From Sphingopyxis sp. MSC1_008 (GTDB lineage: Bacteria > Pseudomonadota > Alphaproteobacteria > Sphingomonadales > Sphingomonadaceae), in NCBI RefSeq assembly GCF_023197165.1, contig NZ_JALPRD010000013.1, positions 62,001 to 126,000 on the forward strand: a DNA stretch of 64,000 nt. The letters are read 5' to 3'. Below, piece after piece: positions 36,907 through 46,025 of the stretch. The notes below the pieces were generated by a model. It saw only the letters and a program-made list of their open reading frames with translations, searched no databases and was not told where the DNA came from. The position numbers and the translations under genes were made by a program. The number at the start of each line of letters is the position of its first letter. Positions within the stretch are counted from its first letter, which is position 1.

Positions 36907-39135
36907 TCAGCGCCGCACCGAAAGCTGGAGAGCAAATGTCCTTGGCGTCTGAATACTGCCGAAGAATGGACCGTTGGCCAACGTCGGGATCGTCGCTGAG
37001 AGGACCGATTTCTGGTTGGTGAGATTCTTTCCCACCAGCGCGATCTCCCAATTCTTGTCCGGGGGGCCTACCGCGACCCGAAGGTTCACCAAACCGTAGG
37101 CCTGCCGCCGCGGCGCATTGAATGAGGGAAGCTGGTGATCCTGGCTTGAGCTGAAGTCGACGAAAGGATTCACGTTGAGATCGAGGTTCGGTGACAGAGC
37201 CGTTTCGTAATATGCAGCCACGGTGCCCGTCCATTTCGGTGCGCGCACCGCGCGCGTGCCCGCTGGCGCACCTGGGAACGCATCGACGTTGATGGCGTCG
37301 GCGTAGACCACGCCCCCCTGCAGCCGCATGCCAGGGAATGGCCGCCAGTTGAAACTGGTGTCTACGCCACGCGTCCGAACCTTGACGTTGGTGATCACAT
37401 TGCCAAGTGAGGTATTGATATTATACTGAAAATCCTTGACCGTCGTGTTGTATAGGGCGAGCTCAAGCGACAGGGTCCCGGCCGGCTGCAGCTTCACGCC
37501 GACCTCGTAAGTAAGCGCCTGCTCACCTTCGAACTCCGTAAGAGCGGGGTTGGAGGGAAGCGTCTGGAACCCGCCGCTCTTGCTGCCGCGCGATGCCGAT
37601 GCATAAATGACGTTCCGGCTATCGAGATAATATTGCGCGGACAGCGACCAGTCGAGATTGTTCTCCTTGCGCGACAGGCTGAACTCGGGGAACGGCGCGA
37701 AGATCGCGGTGGCCGAGCCCGGACGCAGTTCGGTGCGGAAAAAGCGCCCACCCTTTGTCTCGCGGGTGTAGCGGGCCCCGGCGGCGAGCTTGATCGCTTC
37801 AAGCGGGCTGGCATTGACTTGCACGAAGCCCGAATAGGAGTTCACGTCCTGCTCGTAGAAGTGGTTGAGGGCGCCGGTCCGCGGCCAAGGTGCCTGAAAA
37901 TCTAGGACCTGGTCGACGCCCCATTTATTCCACAGATAATAGACACCGCCCACATAGCTGAATGGCTTGTCGACTGGCGAAGAAAGCCGAAGTTCTTGCG
38001 AAAACAGTTCATTCGGCTCGGTAACCTGGAAGGTGTACATGCTGGCGGCGGTGAAATCGAGATCGTTGCGACGCCGATCCTTCCAGTTCACATAAGCCGT
38101 CTGCGAGCTGAGTGTGAACTCGCCGAGCTCATAAGCGATTATCAGCGTCGCGCGATGACTTTTCTGATCATCATAGGGCGGGCGGTCCGGATAGCCGTTA
38201 TAGGAAATCAACGGGCCGACAGCGAAGTCCGTCTGGCCGATCGACGCGGCGAGCTGGCGAATGCTCACGCTTCCGGGAACCCCTAGCCCATCGCGAAGAA
38301 GATGGATGTTCTGGCCGGCTTCCTTATAGCGATCATGTTGGTAAATGAGCGTCGCCGACAGGCTGTCGGTCGGTTCCCACACGGCAACCATTCGCCCGCC
38401 CACGATCTTGCGCGTGGGCTCGTCGATGCCGCGCAGGCGGTTACGAACATAGCCGCCTTCATTGTTATAATAGCCAGCCAGGCGCACGCGCAAGGTGTCG
38501 CTGAGCGGAATGTCGACGCCCCCCTCGAGGCGCGTGCTGTTGAACTTGAATTCGTGACGGGCGGTGATATCGAAACCGAGATCATCGCCTGGACGGCGGC
38601 TGACGAAGCTGACGGCGCCCAGAGTAATGTTCTTGCCGAGCGTGGTCGATTGGGTGCCCTTGATAACCTCGATCCGGTCGACGTCAAAAATAGGCGAGAC
38701 ATAATCGCGGGGATGGGCGGCATAGACGCCGTCGAAAAAGCTGGCCACGGACGCTTCGATCGAGAACACGGCGGTGTTCGAGCCCAGGCCGCGGATCGTC
38801 GGTGCCGCCGATCCGCCCAACGCATTGTATAGCTGGAAGCCCGGCGTTATGCCGCTCAAGTCCAGCCCTGATCCCACCAGCCGAGCGCTCAGCGCTTCAT
38901 CGCTCACGACGTTGACGGTAGCGGGCACATCGGTGATGGTTTCGGACTGCCTGCGCGCCGTGACGACCAGCTCGTTGGACCAATCGGGTTCTGCTCCTGT
39001 GGCGGCTTCGGCGCTGGCTTGGCCTTGTGCTGCCTCGCCTTCCGCACGCTCCTGAGCGACAGCCGGAGTGGACAGGATCAATCCTAAAGCCGCGCAAGAT
39101 AACGCCTTCAGATTGTCGAGATTCTTCGCCTCCAT
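36907..39135 (-). CDS. TonB-dependent outer-membrane receptor 2
   Basis: This 742-residue receptor is a close paralogue of receptor 1 (1982-4213), with the same plug (PTIRGLGSNTAVFSIEASV, VEVIKGTQSTTLGKN) and matching barrel loops. The signal region (residues 1-27, LILSTPAVAQ) and TonB-box-like ELVVTARRQ are present, and it ends FALQLSVRR. It stands alone with its own promoter, an 18-bp palindrome at 39202 and a copy of the dyad operator at 39320. Loop sequences differ from receptor 1 in several segments, suggesting a related but not identical ligand. Confidence 0.95.
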   Translation of the reverse strand: MEAKNLDNLKALSCAALGLILSTPAVAQERAEGEAAQGQASAEAATGAEPDWSNELVVTARRQSETITDVPATVNVVSDEALSARLVGSGLDLSGITPGFQLYNALGGSAAPTIRGLGSNTAVFSIEASVASFFDGVYAAHPRDYVSPIFDVDRIEVIKGTQSTTLGKNITLGAVSFVSRRPGDDLGFDITARHEFKFNSTRLEGGVDIPLSDTLRVRLAGYYNNEGGYVRNRLRGIDEPTRKIVGGRMVAVWEPTDSLSATLIYQHDRYKEAGQNIHLLRDGLGVPGSVSIRQLAASIGQTDFAVGPLISYNGYPDRPPYDDQKSHRATLIIAYELGEFTLSSQTAYVNWKDRRRNDLDFTAASMYTFQVTEPNELFSQELRLSSPVDKPFSYVGGVYYLWNKWGVDQVLDFQAPWPRTGALNHFYEQDVNSYSGFVQVNASPLEAIKLAAGARYTRETKGGRFFRTELRPGSATAIFAPFPEFSLSRKENNLDWSLSAQYYLDSRNVIYASASRGSKSGGFQTLPSNPALTEFEGEQALTYEVGVKLQPAGTLSLELALYNTTVKDFQYNINTSLGNVITNVKVRTRGVDTSFNWRPFPGMRLQGGVVYADAINVDAFPGAPAGTRAVRAPKWTGTVAAYYETALSPNLDLNVNPFVDFSSSQDHQLPSFNAPRRQAYGLVNLRVAVGPPDKNWEIALVGKNLTNQKSVLSATIPTLANGPFFGSIQTPRTFALQLSVRR

Positions 39136-39201
39136 GCCCCACTCCCCTATTGATTTATGAGTCGCTAAATTTCCCCGAGATCGTTCGCCGATAAATACTG
39201 A

Positions 39202-39219
39202 ATAGTATAAATATACTAT
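39202..39219. promoter_or_regulatory. 18-bp perfect palindrome before receptor 2
   Basis: ATAGTATA and TATACTAT are inverted around AA, giving an 18-bp exact palindrome 67 bp upstream of the receptor 2 start. It lies where a repressor would block the promoter. No protein can be assigned; its sequence differs from the other motifs in this window. Confidence 0.5.
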
Positions 39220-39319
39220 AATATTTCTAGAATTCTTTTTCCGAAGGTAATATCTAGCTACGTCAAATAATAGCCGTTCCGCTTATTGCAGAAGGCTAAA
39301 TCGTTTTGCACCGCCGTTA

Positions 39320-39341
39320 CAATAGGTGTTAACTCGCATCT
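39320..39341 (-). promoter_or_regulatory. dyad operator copy F (before receptor 2)
   Basis: CAATAGGTGTTAAC followed by TCGCATCT matches the ideal dyad at 17 of 22 positions, with the left half and centre intact. It lies 184 bp upstream of receptor 2. Confidence 0.6.
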
Positions 39342-40089
39342 TTGCTCGGCCGCTCGTCCGCGCAACCCCACAACGGATTTGCCATGCTTTCCTAATTCGC
39401 GTCGCGCCTTTCCTGTTACAGCAATTGTGCCGCCAACGGGATCGTGACGACTGCGCGTCACGCGTCGATATCGCAGGAGCCCCGCTTGCCTCGGGTCATG
39501 CTTCTTGCGCGGCGCTTGCATTTAAACTGGGTCGGCCGATAGCCTGGTCAAGCATCGCGCCGTGGCACCTAAAATGGCGACTGGCGGACAGCAACGACGG
39601 CTGGGCGAACGTCTGCTGACGCGCGCGAAAGGCAGGGCTGGACAATATGCTCTCCGATCGTATTCCTGCGCAGCGTTTGAGCCGCATCAGCTTGGATGTT
39701 CGCCCGCTCTGCATCGCCAAAGCTGCGAGGACATGATCACTTGATCGAGGCGAAGGCTCAAGATTTACCGATCGCGCCCGGCGAAGCTATTGAGACACGT
39801 CGGCGCGAAGCGCCGAATGGAACATTTGAATGGCGAGAGATTGTGAATCTTGCCGCGGCCAGGCTGGGATCGAAAGCAGCGGACGCTATTGGAGCGATAG
39901 GCCGCATCTAAGCCTGGACCGGGCGCCGAAGACTCCATCGGGCAGCGCCAGGACGAACCGGCATTCGCGTTTCGCGCAACCAAAGCATGGCGAGGATTTC
40001 TTCTCATGACCTGCTAAATCTTTTGGCGACCAATAGGAACGGCTCTCGATAGTCACGCGGTGACTGCCACCCATCCGCCGATCCAATGG

Positions 40090-41022
40090 TCACTGCGGAA
40101 GCACCGCATTGGCGTTGCACTTTATCCAAGACCGGAGTGACGTTGGCTCGCGAGCGAGCAGGGTTTCGAGGACATTGCTGTTGCGGACGGAAAACTCATG
40201 CGTCTGTTCGAAATGGTAGAAGGCCAAGAAATATTCTTCGGCATGATCGCCGTAGAGAGCCTTGTAGCGAGGCCCGTTTAGCGACCGCCACGTTTCGGGA
40301 CTGTCATCATAATTGATATGCCGGCGGAAGACGTCGCTCAAAATATTCGCGACATCGCCGAACCGAAAAACTTCGTACCCACATTCCGCATCATAATATT
40401 GGCCGATATGCCGATCGTCGCGGCTCATGATGATATTCGCAGCAGCCTCGCCGATGTCTGTCGGGTCGACCCAGCTATGTCGGCGATCATATGGCATCAC
40501 GAGCAGGCTCTGTTCGCGGATCGGCCCACTCCATCGGACCAGGTCATCCATGAGATACGCGGGCATGTTCAGATAGGTCACCGGTAGACCACTGTCATCC
40601 AGCACCGCTCTTGCGACGTGATGCTGCGTCAGCGTGCCACCGACGCTTCGCCATTTCTCGGGGATCTCGCTGAGCGTCGTATAAGGAAGATTCCCGAGAA
40701 TTCGCACGATCTGCTTCAAAGACTTTTTGGACTTCGCCTCCGCACACAGAATTTCCATCGCCTTCTGCTCGTCGAGAAAATCGGGCGTCACGATGAAGGC
40801 GGCGGAAATTCCCTCCAACGCGGCGGCCATGCTGCCCGGATCCAGATAGTCTGCCGCAACGACCTCGGCATCGGGAAAATCTGCCTGGAGCCGGTGGCGC
40901 TGATCCGCGTTGCGTGACACGAGCCGCAACTTCGTTTCGGGGCTTTTGTAGCGGATCCAGCGGGCGAGTGGCAGGCCGAGATGGCCCGCAGCTCCGAAGA
41001 TCAACACCTGGTCATTTCCCAC
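40090..41022 (-). CDS. NmrA-like NAD(P)-binding protein
   Basis: This 310-residue protein has the Rossmann opening VLIFGAAGHLGLPLARWI and the pattern of NmrA/atypical SDR proteins (RLVSRNADQRH, VVAADYLDPGSMAAALEGISAA split over two strands). There is no YxxxK active site of classical SDRs, so it may be a redox sensor, an isoflavone reductase-like enzyme or a quinone reductase. The GTG at 41022 with GGGGGAAA upstream is favoured over the longer frame, which would run into the operator at 41100. A dyad operator copy lies 77 bp upstream, linking it to the catabolic regulon. Confidence 0.8.
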   Translation of the reverse strand: MGNDQVLIFGAAGHLGLPLARWIRYKSPETKLRLVSRNADQRHRLQADFPDAEVVAADYLDPGSMAAALEGISAAFIVTPDFLDEQKAMEILCAEAKSKKSLKQIVRILGNLPYTTLSEIPEKWRSVGGTLTQHHVARAVLDDSGLPVTYLNMPAYLMDDLVRWSGPIREQSLLVMPYDRRHSWVDPTDIGEAAANIIMSRDDRHIGQYYDAECGYEVFRFGDVANILSDVFRRHINYDDSPETWRSLNGPRYKALYGDHAEEYFLAFYHFEQTHEFSVRNSNVLETLLAREPTSLRSWIKCNANAVLPQ

Positions 41023-41605
41023 GGCTTTCCCCCTAATTCTACAATCAGGCTCGCCGATTCGAGCAGCCAATCGATTTCTAGAGTGGATCGATGGAGCGTA
41101 TATAGGTGTTAACATGTAAGGGAATGCGGACTAGACCGCAGAGCAATCCCTGCACGCGCCAAGGGGCCAGCACCACCATGCACGGGCTGCGGGGGCCGGG
41201 CTTGTCCGGCGTTGTTTATACGGCGCCGAAGCTGATCGCCTCTTACGACAATAATTAGAAGCTGGGGTAATCGGAACGCTAGCTGCGGCCCCCCGGCTAA
41301 TGAGCGACCGAGCGGGAACATTGCCGCATCGCGCCGATGCGGTCTTTTCAGTTCGACGAGGCGACGGGGATATCGTGCGTTGGCGGTCGTGGGCTACGCG
41401 CCGTGCAGGCATTTCGGACCAGCGGCTTCTGGGCGTAAAACAGGAAAGGCGGCCCTCAAGTCTCCGGCCGCTCGCCAAGACTAGAACCCGATCTCGCAAA
41501 AAATGCATTTTCGGCGGCTGCAGATGTCGGCGGCGTGATGCGCGAAGAGCTCACGGCCATGGACTAACACAAATTCACGGCGAGTTCCTGTTCACATCCC
41601 TTGTG
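41023..41605. other. intergenic region between NmrA and malonyl-CoA synthetase genes
   Basis: This 583-bp region holds the dyad operator (41100-41121) and the promoter of the NmrA gene. The rest, up to the 3' end of the synthetase gene, shows no gene or clear terminator. Confidence 0.45.
41100..41121 (-). promoter_or_regulatory. dyad operator copy G (before the NmrA gene)
   Basis: ATATAGGTGTTAAC followed by ATGTAAGG matches the ideal dyad at 16 of 22 positions, with the left half and TTAA centre intact. It lies 77 bp from the GTG start of the NmrA-like gene. Confidence 0.58.
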
Positions 41606-43123
41606 TTAGCGGGTGGTGAAAAGTGCGGCATGATAGTTACGCAGCTCGGCTTTCTGCACCTTCCCCATGGCATTCTTAGGGAGTTCGGCGGTGAACAGGA
41701 TTTGACGCGGCTGCTTGAAGCGCGCCAATTTGTCGGCAAGCGCACCCGATATGCCCGCAGGATCATTGTACCCCGGATCGCGCGGCACCACCACAGCCAC
41801 GACAGCCTCGCCCAGATCCGGGTGCGGAATGCCGATCACTGCCACTTCCCTGACTGCATCGAGCTCGCCGATCGCCTCTTCCACCTCGGCGGGATACACG
41901 TTGAAACCGCCTGCGATGATGAGGTCCTTTTGCCGGCCAACGATGGAAATATAGCCTCGTTGGTCGCAGCGCCCCAAATCGCCCGATATGAAAAAACCGT
42001 CGCGAAACTCTGCGGCTGTTTTCTCAGGCTGGCGCCAATAGCCCTGGAACACATTGGGGCCTCGGATCTCGATGACCCCGACCTCGCCTTGCGGAAGCTC
42101 GCCACCCGTCGCGGGATCCGCGATTCGAATATCGACGCCCGGCAGTGGCAGCCCGACGGTGCCGGGTTTGCGGTCGCCGTGATACGGATTGGAGGTATTC
42201 ATATTGGTCTCGGTCATGCCGTATCGCTCGAGAATCGCATGCCCAGCACGCGCTTCGAATTCGCGATGCACATCGGGTGCCAAAGGCGCGGACCCAGAAA
42301 TGAACAATCGCATATGCGCGACCAGATCGCGACCGAACCCGGCTTCGCCGAGCAACCGGATATAGAACGTCGGCACACCCATCATGACCGTGGCGCGCGG
42401 AAGCGCCGCCATAACCGCCTCGGTTTCAAACCGCGGAAGCAAGATCATCGCGCCGCCGGATGCCAAGGTGACGTTGGTTGCCACGAAAAGGCCGTGGGTG
42501 TGAAATATCGGCAGAGCGTGGAGCAGCACATCGTCTGCCGTGAACTGCCAAAGGTCGCGAAGCGTATAGGCGTTCGATGCAAGGTTGTCATGGCTCAGCA
42601 TCGCGCCCTTCGAGCGACCCGTCGTTCCCGACGTGTAGAGGATGGCCGCGAGATCGTCCGCGTTCCTTGCGACCGTATCAAAGCGCGGCGGCGCCTGATG
42701 CGCCAGGGCGGCGAGCGTGCCCTCTCCTGCCGTGCCCAGCGTCTCGACCCTGACCAGACCGGTACCACTCCCGATCGCGCCAATCTTGTCGGCCACCGCT
42801 GGGTCGGCAACGAACAGGCTCGGTTCGGCGTCGCCGATGAAATATTCAAGCTCGCCGATCGTATAGGCGGGATTGAGCGGCAGAAAGACGGCGCCCGCGC
42901 GAAGGCAGCCAAGATAGAGCATCAGCATCTCGGCGCTCTTCTCGACTTGCACCGCGACACGGTCGCCGATCCCGACGCCAAGGGCACCAAGCGCATTGGC
43001 ATAGCGCGCCGATTGGGTCTCGACGTCGGCATAAAGCAGGACCCGGCCGTCGGGCAGCCAGACAAAGATCCGATCGAGATCGGCCGAAAAATCTGCTGCG
43101 AGACGGCTGTAAAGGTTGGTCAT
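41606..43123 (-). CDS. matB: malonyl-CoA synthetase (acyl-CoA ligase)
   Basis: This 505-residue AMP-forming ligase activates malonate to malonyl-CoA using ATP. Adenylation motifs are YTSGTTGRSKGAML, YGMTETNMNTSNPYHGDRK and GYISIVGRQKD, and the catalytic lysine is in PKNAMGKVQK near the end. The partner malonyl-CoA decarboxylase immediately upstream, sharing an ATGA overlap, gives the malonate assignment; the ligase sequence alone would also fit other short acids. Together with the carrier at 44769 this completes a mat-type route from malonate to acetyl-CoA. Confidence 0.9.
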   Translation of the reverse strand: MTNLYSRLAADFSADLDRIFVWLPDGRVLLYADVETQSARYANALGALGVGIGDRVAVQVEKSAEMLMLYLGCLRAGAVFLPLNPAYTIGELEYFIGDAEPSLFVADPAVADKIGAIGSGTGLVRVETLGTAGEGTLAALAHQAPPRFDTVARNADDLAAILYTSGTTGRSKGAMLSHDNLASNAYTLRDLWQFTADDVLLHALPIFHTHGLFVATNVTLASGGAMILLPRFETEAVMAALPRATVMMGVPTFYIRLLGEAGFGRDLVAHMRLFISGSAPLAPDVHREFEARAGHAILERYGMTETNMNTSNPYHGDRKPGTVGLPLPGVDIRIADPATGGELPQGEVGVIEIRGPNVFQGYWRQPEKTAAEFRDGFFISGDLGRCDQRGYISIVGRQKDLIIAGGFNVYPAEVEEAIGELDAVREVAVIGIPHPDLGEAVVAVVVPRDPGYNDPAGISGALADKLARFKQPRQILFTAELPKNAMGKVQKAELRNYHAALFTTR

Positions 43124-44442
43124 CCTTGGAATTCCATCGACTTGCTGTGGGACTCGAGTTTCGTCATCAACTGGCGGACCGGTTTGCCGATCGGAATCGC
43201 GCCGCGATTGGCGAACCGCTCATGCAGTTCCTCGACGGCGGGCAGGTCGTAGAGATAATTGACCATCATCCCCGCACTCTCGCGAAGCCCTTTCTCGGAG
43301 CTGTTGCCCATCCAGTTCAGCTGCTCGAGCCGTGCTCCATTGCCGAGGTGGAACCGGGCTACGGGATCGATCGGTCGACCCTCCGGGTCCTTAACCTCGA
43401 GGAAATAGTCCAGCGCACGCGCCAGAAGTCGGTCACGGTGCGACATTCCCTCTGCCTCCGCCTCCTGCGCGAGTTCTGGGTCATCGGTGCGCAGCCAGCG
43501 CATGAACCCCGGAATGGGCGAGAGGGTGACGAAATGCTTCAAACCCGGGATTTCACGCTGCAAATCGGTCGCGACCTGCTTGATGAGAAAATGTCCGAAT
43601 GAAATGCCTCTCAGCCCCGGCTGGCAGTTGCTGATCGAATAGAAGGTGGCGGTCGTGAAATCTTCGGTGGCCAAGGGCACACGGTCCGGCGCGAGCAATT
43701 CCTGAATGCTTGCGGGCACCGCGTCGGTGAGCGCGACTTCGACGAAAATCAGCGGATCATCCGGCATGGCCGGATGAAAGAAAGCAAAACAGCGCCGATC
43801 GGGCGGATCGAGCCGGCTGCGCAAATCCGTCCAGTCGCGAATATGGTGGACAGCCTCATAGCCGATCACACGCTCGAGCAACCGAGCCGGCGACGACCAG
43901 TTGATAGCCTGCATCGAGAGAAAACCGCGGTTGAACCAGGATTGAAGCAGATGCGCGAGATCCGTTTCGACCAACGCAACGCCCGGCATCTCCCGCATGC
44001 CGAGCAGCTGTTCGCGCATTCGCACCAGTGCAGCGGTGCCCCCAGGCGCGAGATTCAGGCGGCGAAACAATTCCTGCCGAGGCGCTTCAGTCGCACGCGC
44101 GAGCTCGGGATAGGCGCTCCATCCGTCGGTCTCGAACCTGCGCCACGCGGCGACGAGCCTTGACCGGTCGGGGTTGAAGTGTGCCGCCAGGGCGGCGAAG
44201 AATGTGGCCCGATCGCTTTCGCCCGCAGTCTCATACAGCCGGAGCAGATCCGCCGCGATCGCAACCCCAGAAGCTTCACCCCGGTTCGAAATCAGGTCGC
44301 GCGCCATGTCGGTCATCATTTCAGCGCGGGAACGCGCCGCACCGGCTCCGCTTGCCGCAAAGGGCAGATGTCGCCGCACCAGTTCGCGGCCATGACGCGA
44401 GAATTTTTGCAGCAGTTCCGACAAGGAGGAGCGATCCATCAT
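43120..44442 (-). CDS. matA: malonyl-CoA decarboxylase
   Basis: This enzyme of about 440 residues converts malonyl-CoA to acetyl-CoA and CO2. The family pattern is clear: an N-terminal helical domain (DLLRLYETAGESDRATFF), then SSPARLLERVIGYEAVHHI, the catalytic region RRCFAFFHPAMPDDPLIFVEVAL, TFYSISNCQPGLRGISFG and HFVTLSPIPGFMRWL. The start is taken as ATG at 44442 (MMDRSSLSEL); a longer frame upstream covers the operator sites and is not family-like. It is co-transcribed with matB. Confidence 0.94.
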   Translation of the reverse strand: MMDRSSLSELLQKFSRHGRELVRRHLPFAASGAGAARSRAEMMTDMARDLISNRGEASGVAIAADLLRLYETAGESDRATFFAALAAHFNPDRSRLVAAWRRFETDGWSAYPELARATEAPRQELFRRLNLAPGGTAALVRMREQLLGMREMPGVALVETDLAHLLQSWFNRGFLSMQAINWSSPARLLERVIGYEAVHHIRDWTDLRSRLDPPDRRCFAFFHPAMPDDPLIFVEVALTDAVPASIQELLAPDRVPLATEDFTTATFYSISNCQPGLRGISFGHFLIKQVATDLQREIPGLKHFVTLSPIPGFMRWLRTDDPELAQEAEAEGMSHRDRLLARALDYFLEVKDPEGRPIDPVARFHLGNGARLEQLNWMGNSSEKGLRESAGMMVNYLYDLPAVEELHERFANRGAIPIGKPVRQLMTKLESHSKSMEFQG

Positions 44443-44480
44443 TCTTCCATACGTGATACGAGAAGCGGCATGATACGTCT

Positions 44481-44524
44481 TTATGTATACCATATAGCCT
44501 ATAATGGAAATATGTGTATACGGG
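44481..44524 (-). promoter_or_regulatory. paired GTATAC operator before matA
   Basis: Two GTATAC elements lie at 44485 and 44516, exactly 31 bp apart. The spacing and surrounding bases (TATGTATACC, then AT-rich linker) recur at 49239-49280 before receptor 3. They fit binding sites of the GntR protein encoded at 48382. Confidence 0.62.
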
Positions 44525-44558
44525 CAGAATGGCAACGTAAAGTTGACGGGAGAGGATC

Positions 44559-44696
44559 ATGGCACCGGTTAGGCTAACCCAAACAGCGCCGGATGGTCGC
44601 TATCATCCCAGCTTGCAATCCACACAGCCACGTCGCGTTGGCGCGCGTGGCTCGGAAGCTGGCGGCCGTTGGCGCGCCGGCGAGGTGCCAACCTAG
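44559..44696 (+). CDS. possible small ORF upstream of matC
   Basis: A 45-residue frame begins MAPVRLTQTAPDGRYHPS behind a strong AGAGG five bases from the ATG, and it ends in a TAG 72 bp before matC. A 13-bp palindrome (GGTTAG G CTAACC, 44567-44579) lies inside its first codons. I do not recognise the product. It might be a leader peptide or just chance. Confidence 0.25.
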   Translation: MAPVRLTQTAPDGRYHPSLQSTQPRRVGARGSEAGGRWRAGEVPT

Positions 44697-44768
44697 CGAC
44701 GATGCCTGTCCACCGGGCGCTGAAAAAAATGTAACGAGCGCGCAAGACGCCGCCGATGGGAGATTGAA

Positions 44769-46007
44769 TTGGACCACCTGATATTGATTGGAACACTTGC
44801 CCTCGTGTTCTTCATCGCGACGATCAGACCCGTGAACATGGGGCTATTGGCGCTCGCGGCTGCGTTTCTCGTCGGCACGACGCTCGTCGACATACCGGCG
44901 AAGGAGGTTCTCGCCGGCTTTCCAGGCGATCTGGTGGTCATCTTGGTGGGTGTGACATTTGTGTTCGCGATCGCCGAACGCAATGGTGCGATTGAATGGG
45001 TCGTCCACGGCCTGACGCGGATGTTTGGTCACCGTGCGGTCGCAATGCCTTGGGTGGTGTTCATTGCGTCGGCCCTGCTTACCTCGTTCGGCGCGCTTGG
45101 TCCGGCCGCTGTCGCGATCGTCGCCCCGGTCGCGCTTCGCTTTGCCGCGCGGCATCAAATCAGTCCCTTGATGATGGGCCTGATGACGATACACGGCGCC
45201 CAAGCCGGAGCGTTTTCGCCAACCTCGGTCTATGGCGGTATTACGAACGGCGTCATTGCGATCAACGGGGTGGCGCCGGAGCCGCTCACGCTGTTTTTTG
45301 CGAGCCTGTTCTTCAACCTCGCCGTCGCCATCTTGATCTTTCTTTTTCTGGGCGGTCTGCGTTTGCTTCGCGACGTTCCCGAGGCGCCTCATGTGGCCGA
45401 GGGCGTGTCGCCGGAGATGGCGCGCGAACGCCTGCTGACGCTGCTGACGCTTGCCGCCATGGCGATCGCGACAATCGTCTTCAAAGTGGACATCGGCGTC
45501 GCAAGCATGGTCGCGGCCGCGCTGCTCGCCGTCGCCGCACCATGCTCGCAAAAGGGCGCGATCGATCGCGTGGCCTGGCCGACGGTCCTCTTGATCGCCG
45601 GTGTCGTGACCTATGTCGCGCTGCTCCAGCGCGTGGGCACGGTCAGCGCGGCGGGCGAACTGATTGCGGGTATCGGATCGCCGCTGCTCGCGGTCTTGCT
45701 GCTCTGCTATCTGGGCGGAATCGTGTCGGCATTTGCATCGTCGACAGCGCTGCTGGGCATCGTCGTGCCGCTCGCGGTGCCCTTCCTTGACCATCACGAG
45801 GTGAGCGCGATCGGCACGGTGGCCGCGATCGCGATCTCGACGACGATTGTCGATACATCGCCTTTTTCGACCAACGGCGCCCTCGTCGTTGCCAATGCGG
45901 ACGAGGCACTGCGCGAACGACTGGTCCGCCAGCTTCTCGGCTACAGCGCCCTCGTCGCGCTCCTCGGCCCCCTGGTCGCCTGGTTCGTATTTGTCTTTTT
46001 GGGCTGA
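44769..46007 (+). CDS. matC: malonate carrier, MatC/SLC13-like
   Basis: This 412-residue inner-membrane transporter has about 11 hydrophobic segments. The opening ILIGTLALVFFIATIRPVN and ILVGVTFVFAIAERNGAIEW match the MatC N-terminal domain, and the conserved AQAGAFSPTSVYGGITNGV is the substrate loop. The start codon is inferred as TTG with GGGAG six bases upstream. It is divergent from matA-matB, so the pair completes a malonate uptake and activation module. Malonate is the expected substrate; other C3-C4 dicarboxylates are possible. Confidence 0.87.
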   Translation: MDHLILIGTLALVFFIATIRPVNMGLLALAAAFLVGTTLVDIPAKEVLAGFPGDLVVILVGVTFVFAIAERNGAIEWVVHGLTRMFGHRAVAMPWVVFIASALLTSFGALGPAAVAIVAPVALRFAARHQISPLMMGLMTIHGAQAGAFSPTSVYGGITNGVIAINGVAPEPLTLFFASLFFNLAVAILIFLFLGGLRLLRDVPEAPHVAEGVSPEMARERLLTLLTLAAMAIATIVFKVDIGVASMVAAALLAVAAPCSQKGAIDRVAWPTVLLIAGVVTYVALLQRVGTVSAAGELIAGIGSPLLAVLLLCYLGGIVSAFASSTALLGIVVPLAVPFLDHHEVSAIGTVAAIAISTTIVDTSPFSTNGALVVANADEALRERLVRQLLGYSALVALLGPLVAWFVFVFLG

Positions 46008-46025
46008 CCCCACCGGAGGATTATT

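Larger units (their letters stand above)
39136..40089. other. intergenic region between receptor 2 and the NmrA gene
   Basis: This 954-bp stretch contains a palindrome (39202-39219), a dyad operator copy (39320-39341) and an AT-rich block at 39190-39240. Short frames (for example 39696-39911) show no recognisable family. I find no supportable gene here. Confidence 0.45.

Noticed and set aside
39696..39911. 71-residue frame between receptor 2 and the NmrA gene
   Set aside because: No family match or good ribosome site, and codon use does not stand out; kept only as a note on the intergenic region.
1982..41121. Possibility that the repeated dyads are mobile-element ends
   Set aside because: The copies are not paired around genes, lack target duplications and lie at promoter distance from starts.
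44844..46013. 389-residue leftward frame opposite matC
   Set aside because: Very high Asp, Arg, Gln and His content is typical of the reverse strand of a membrane-protein gene.
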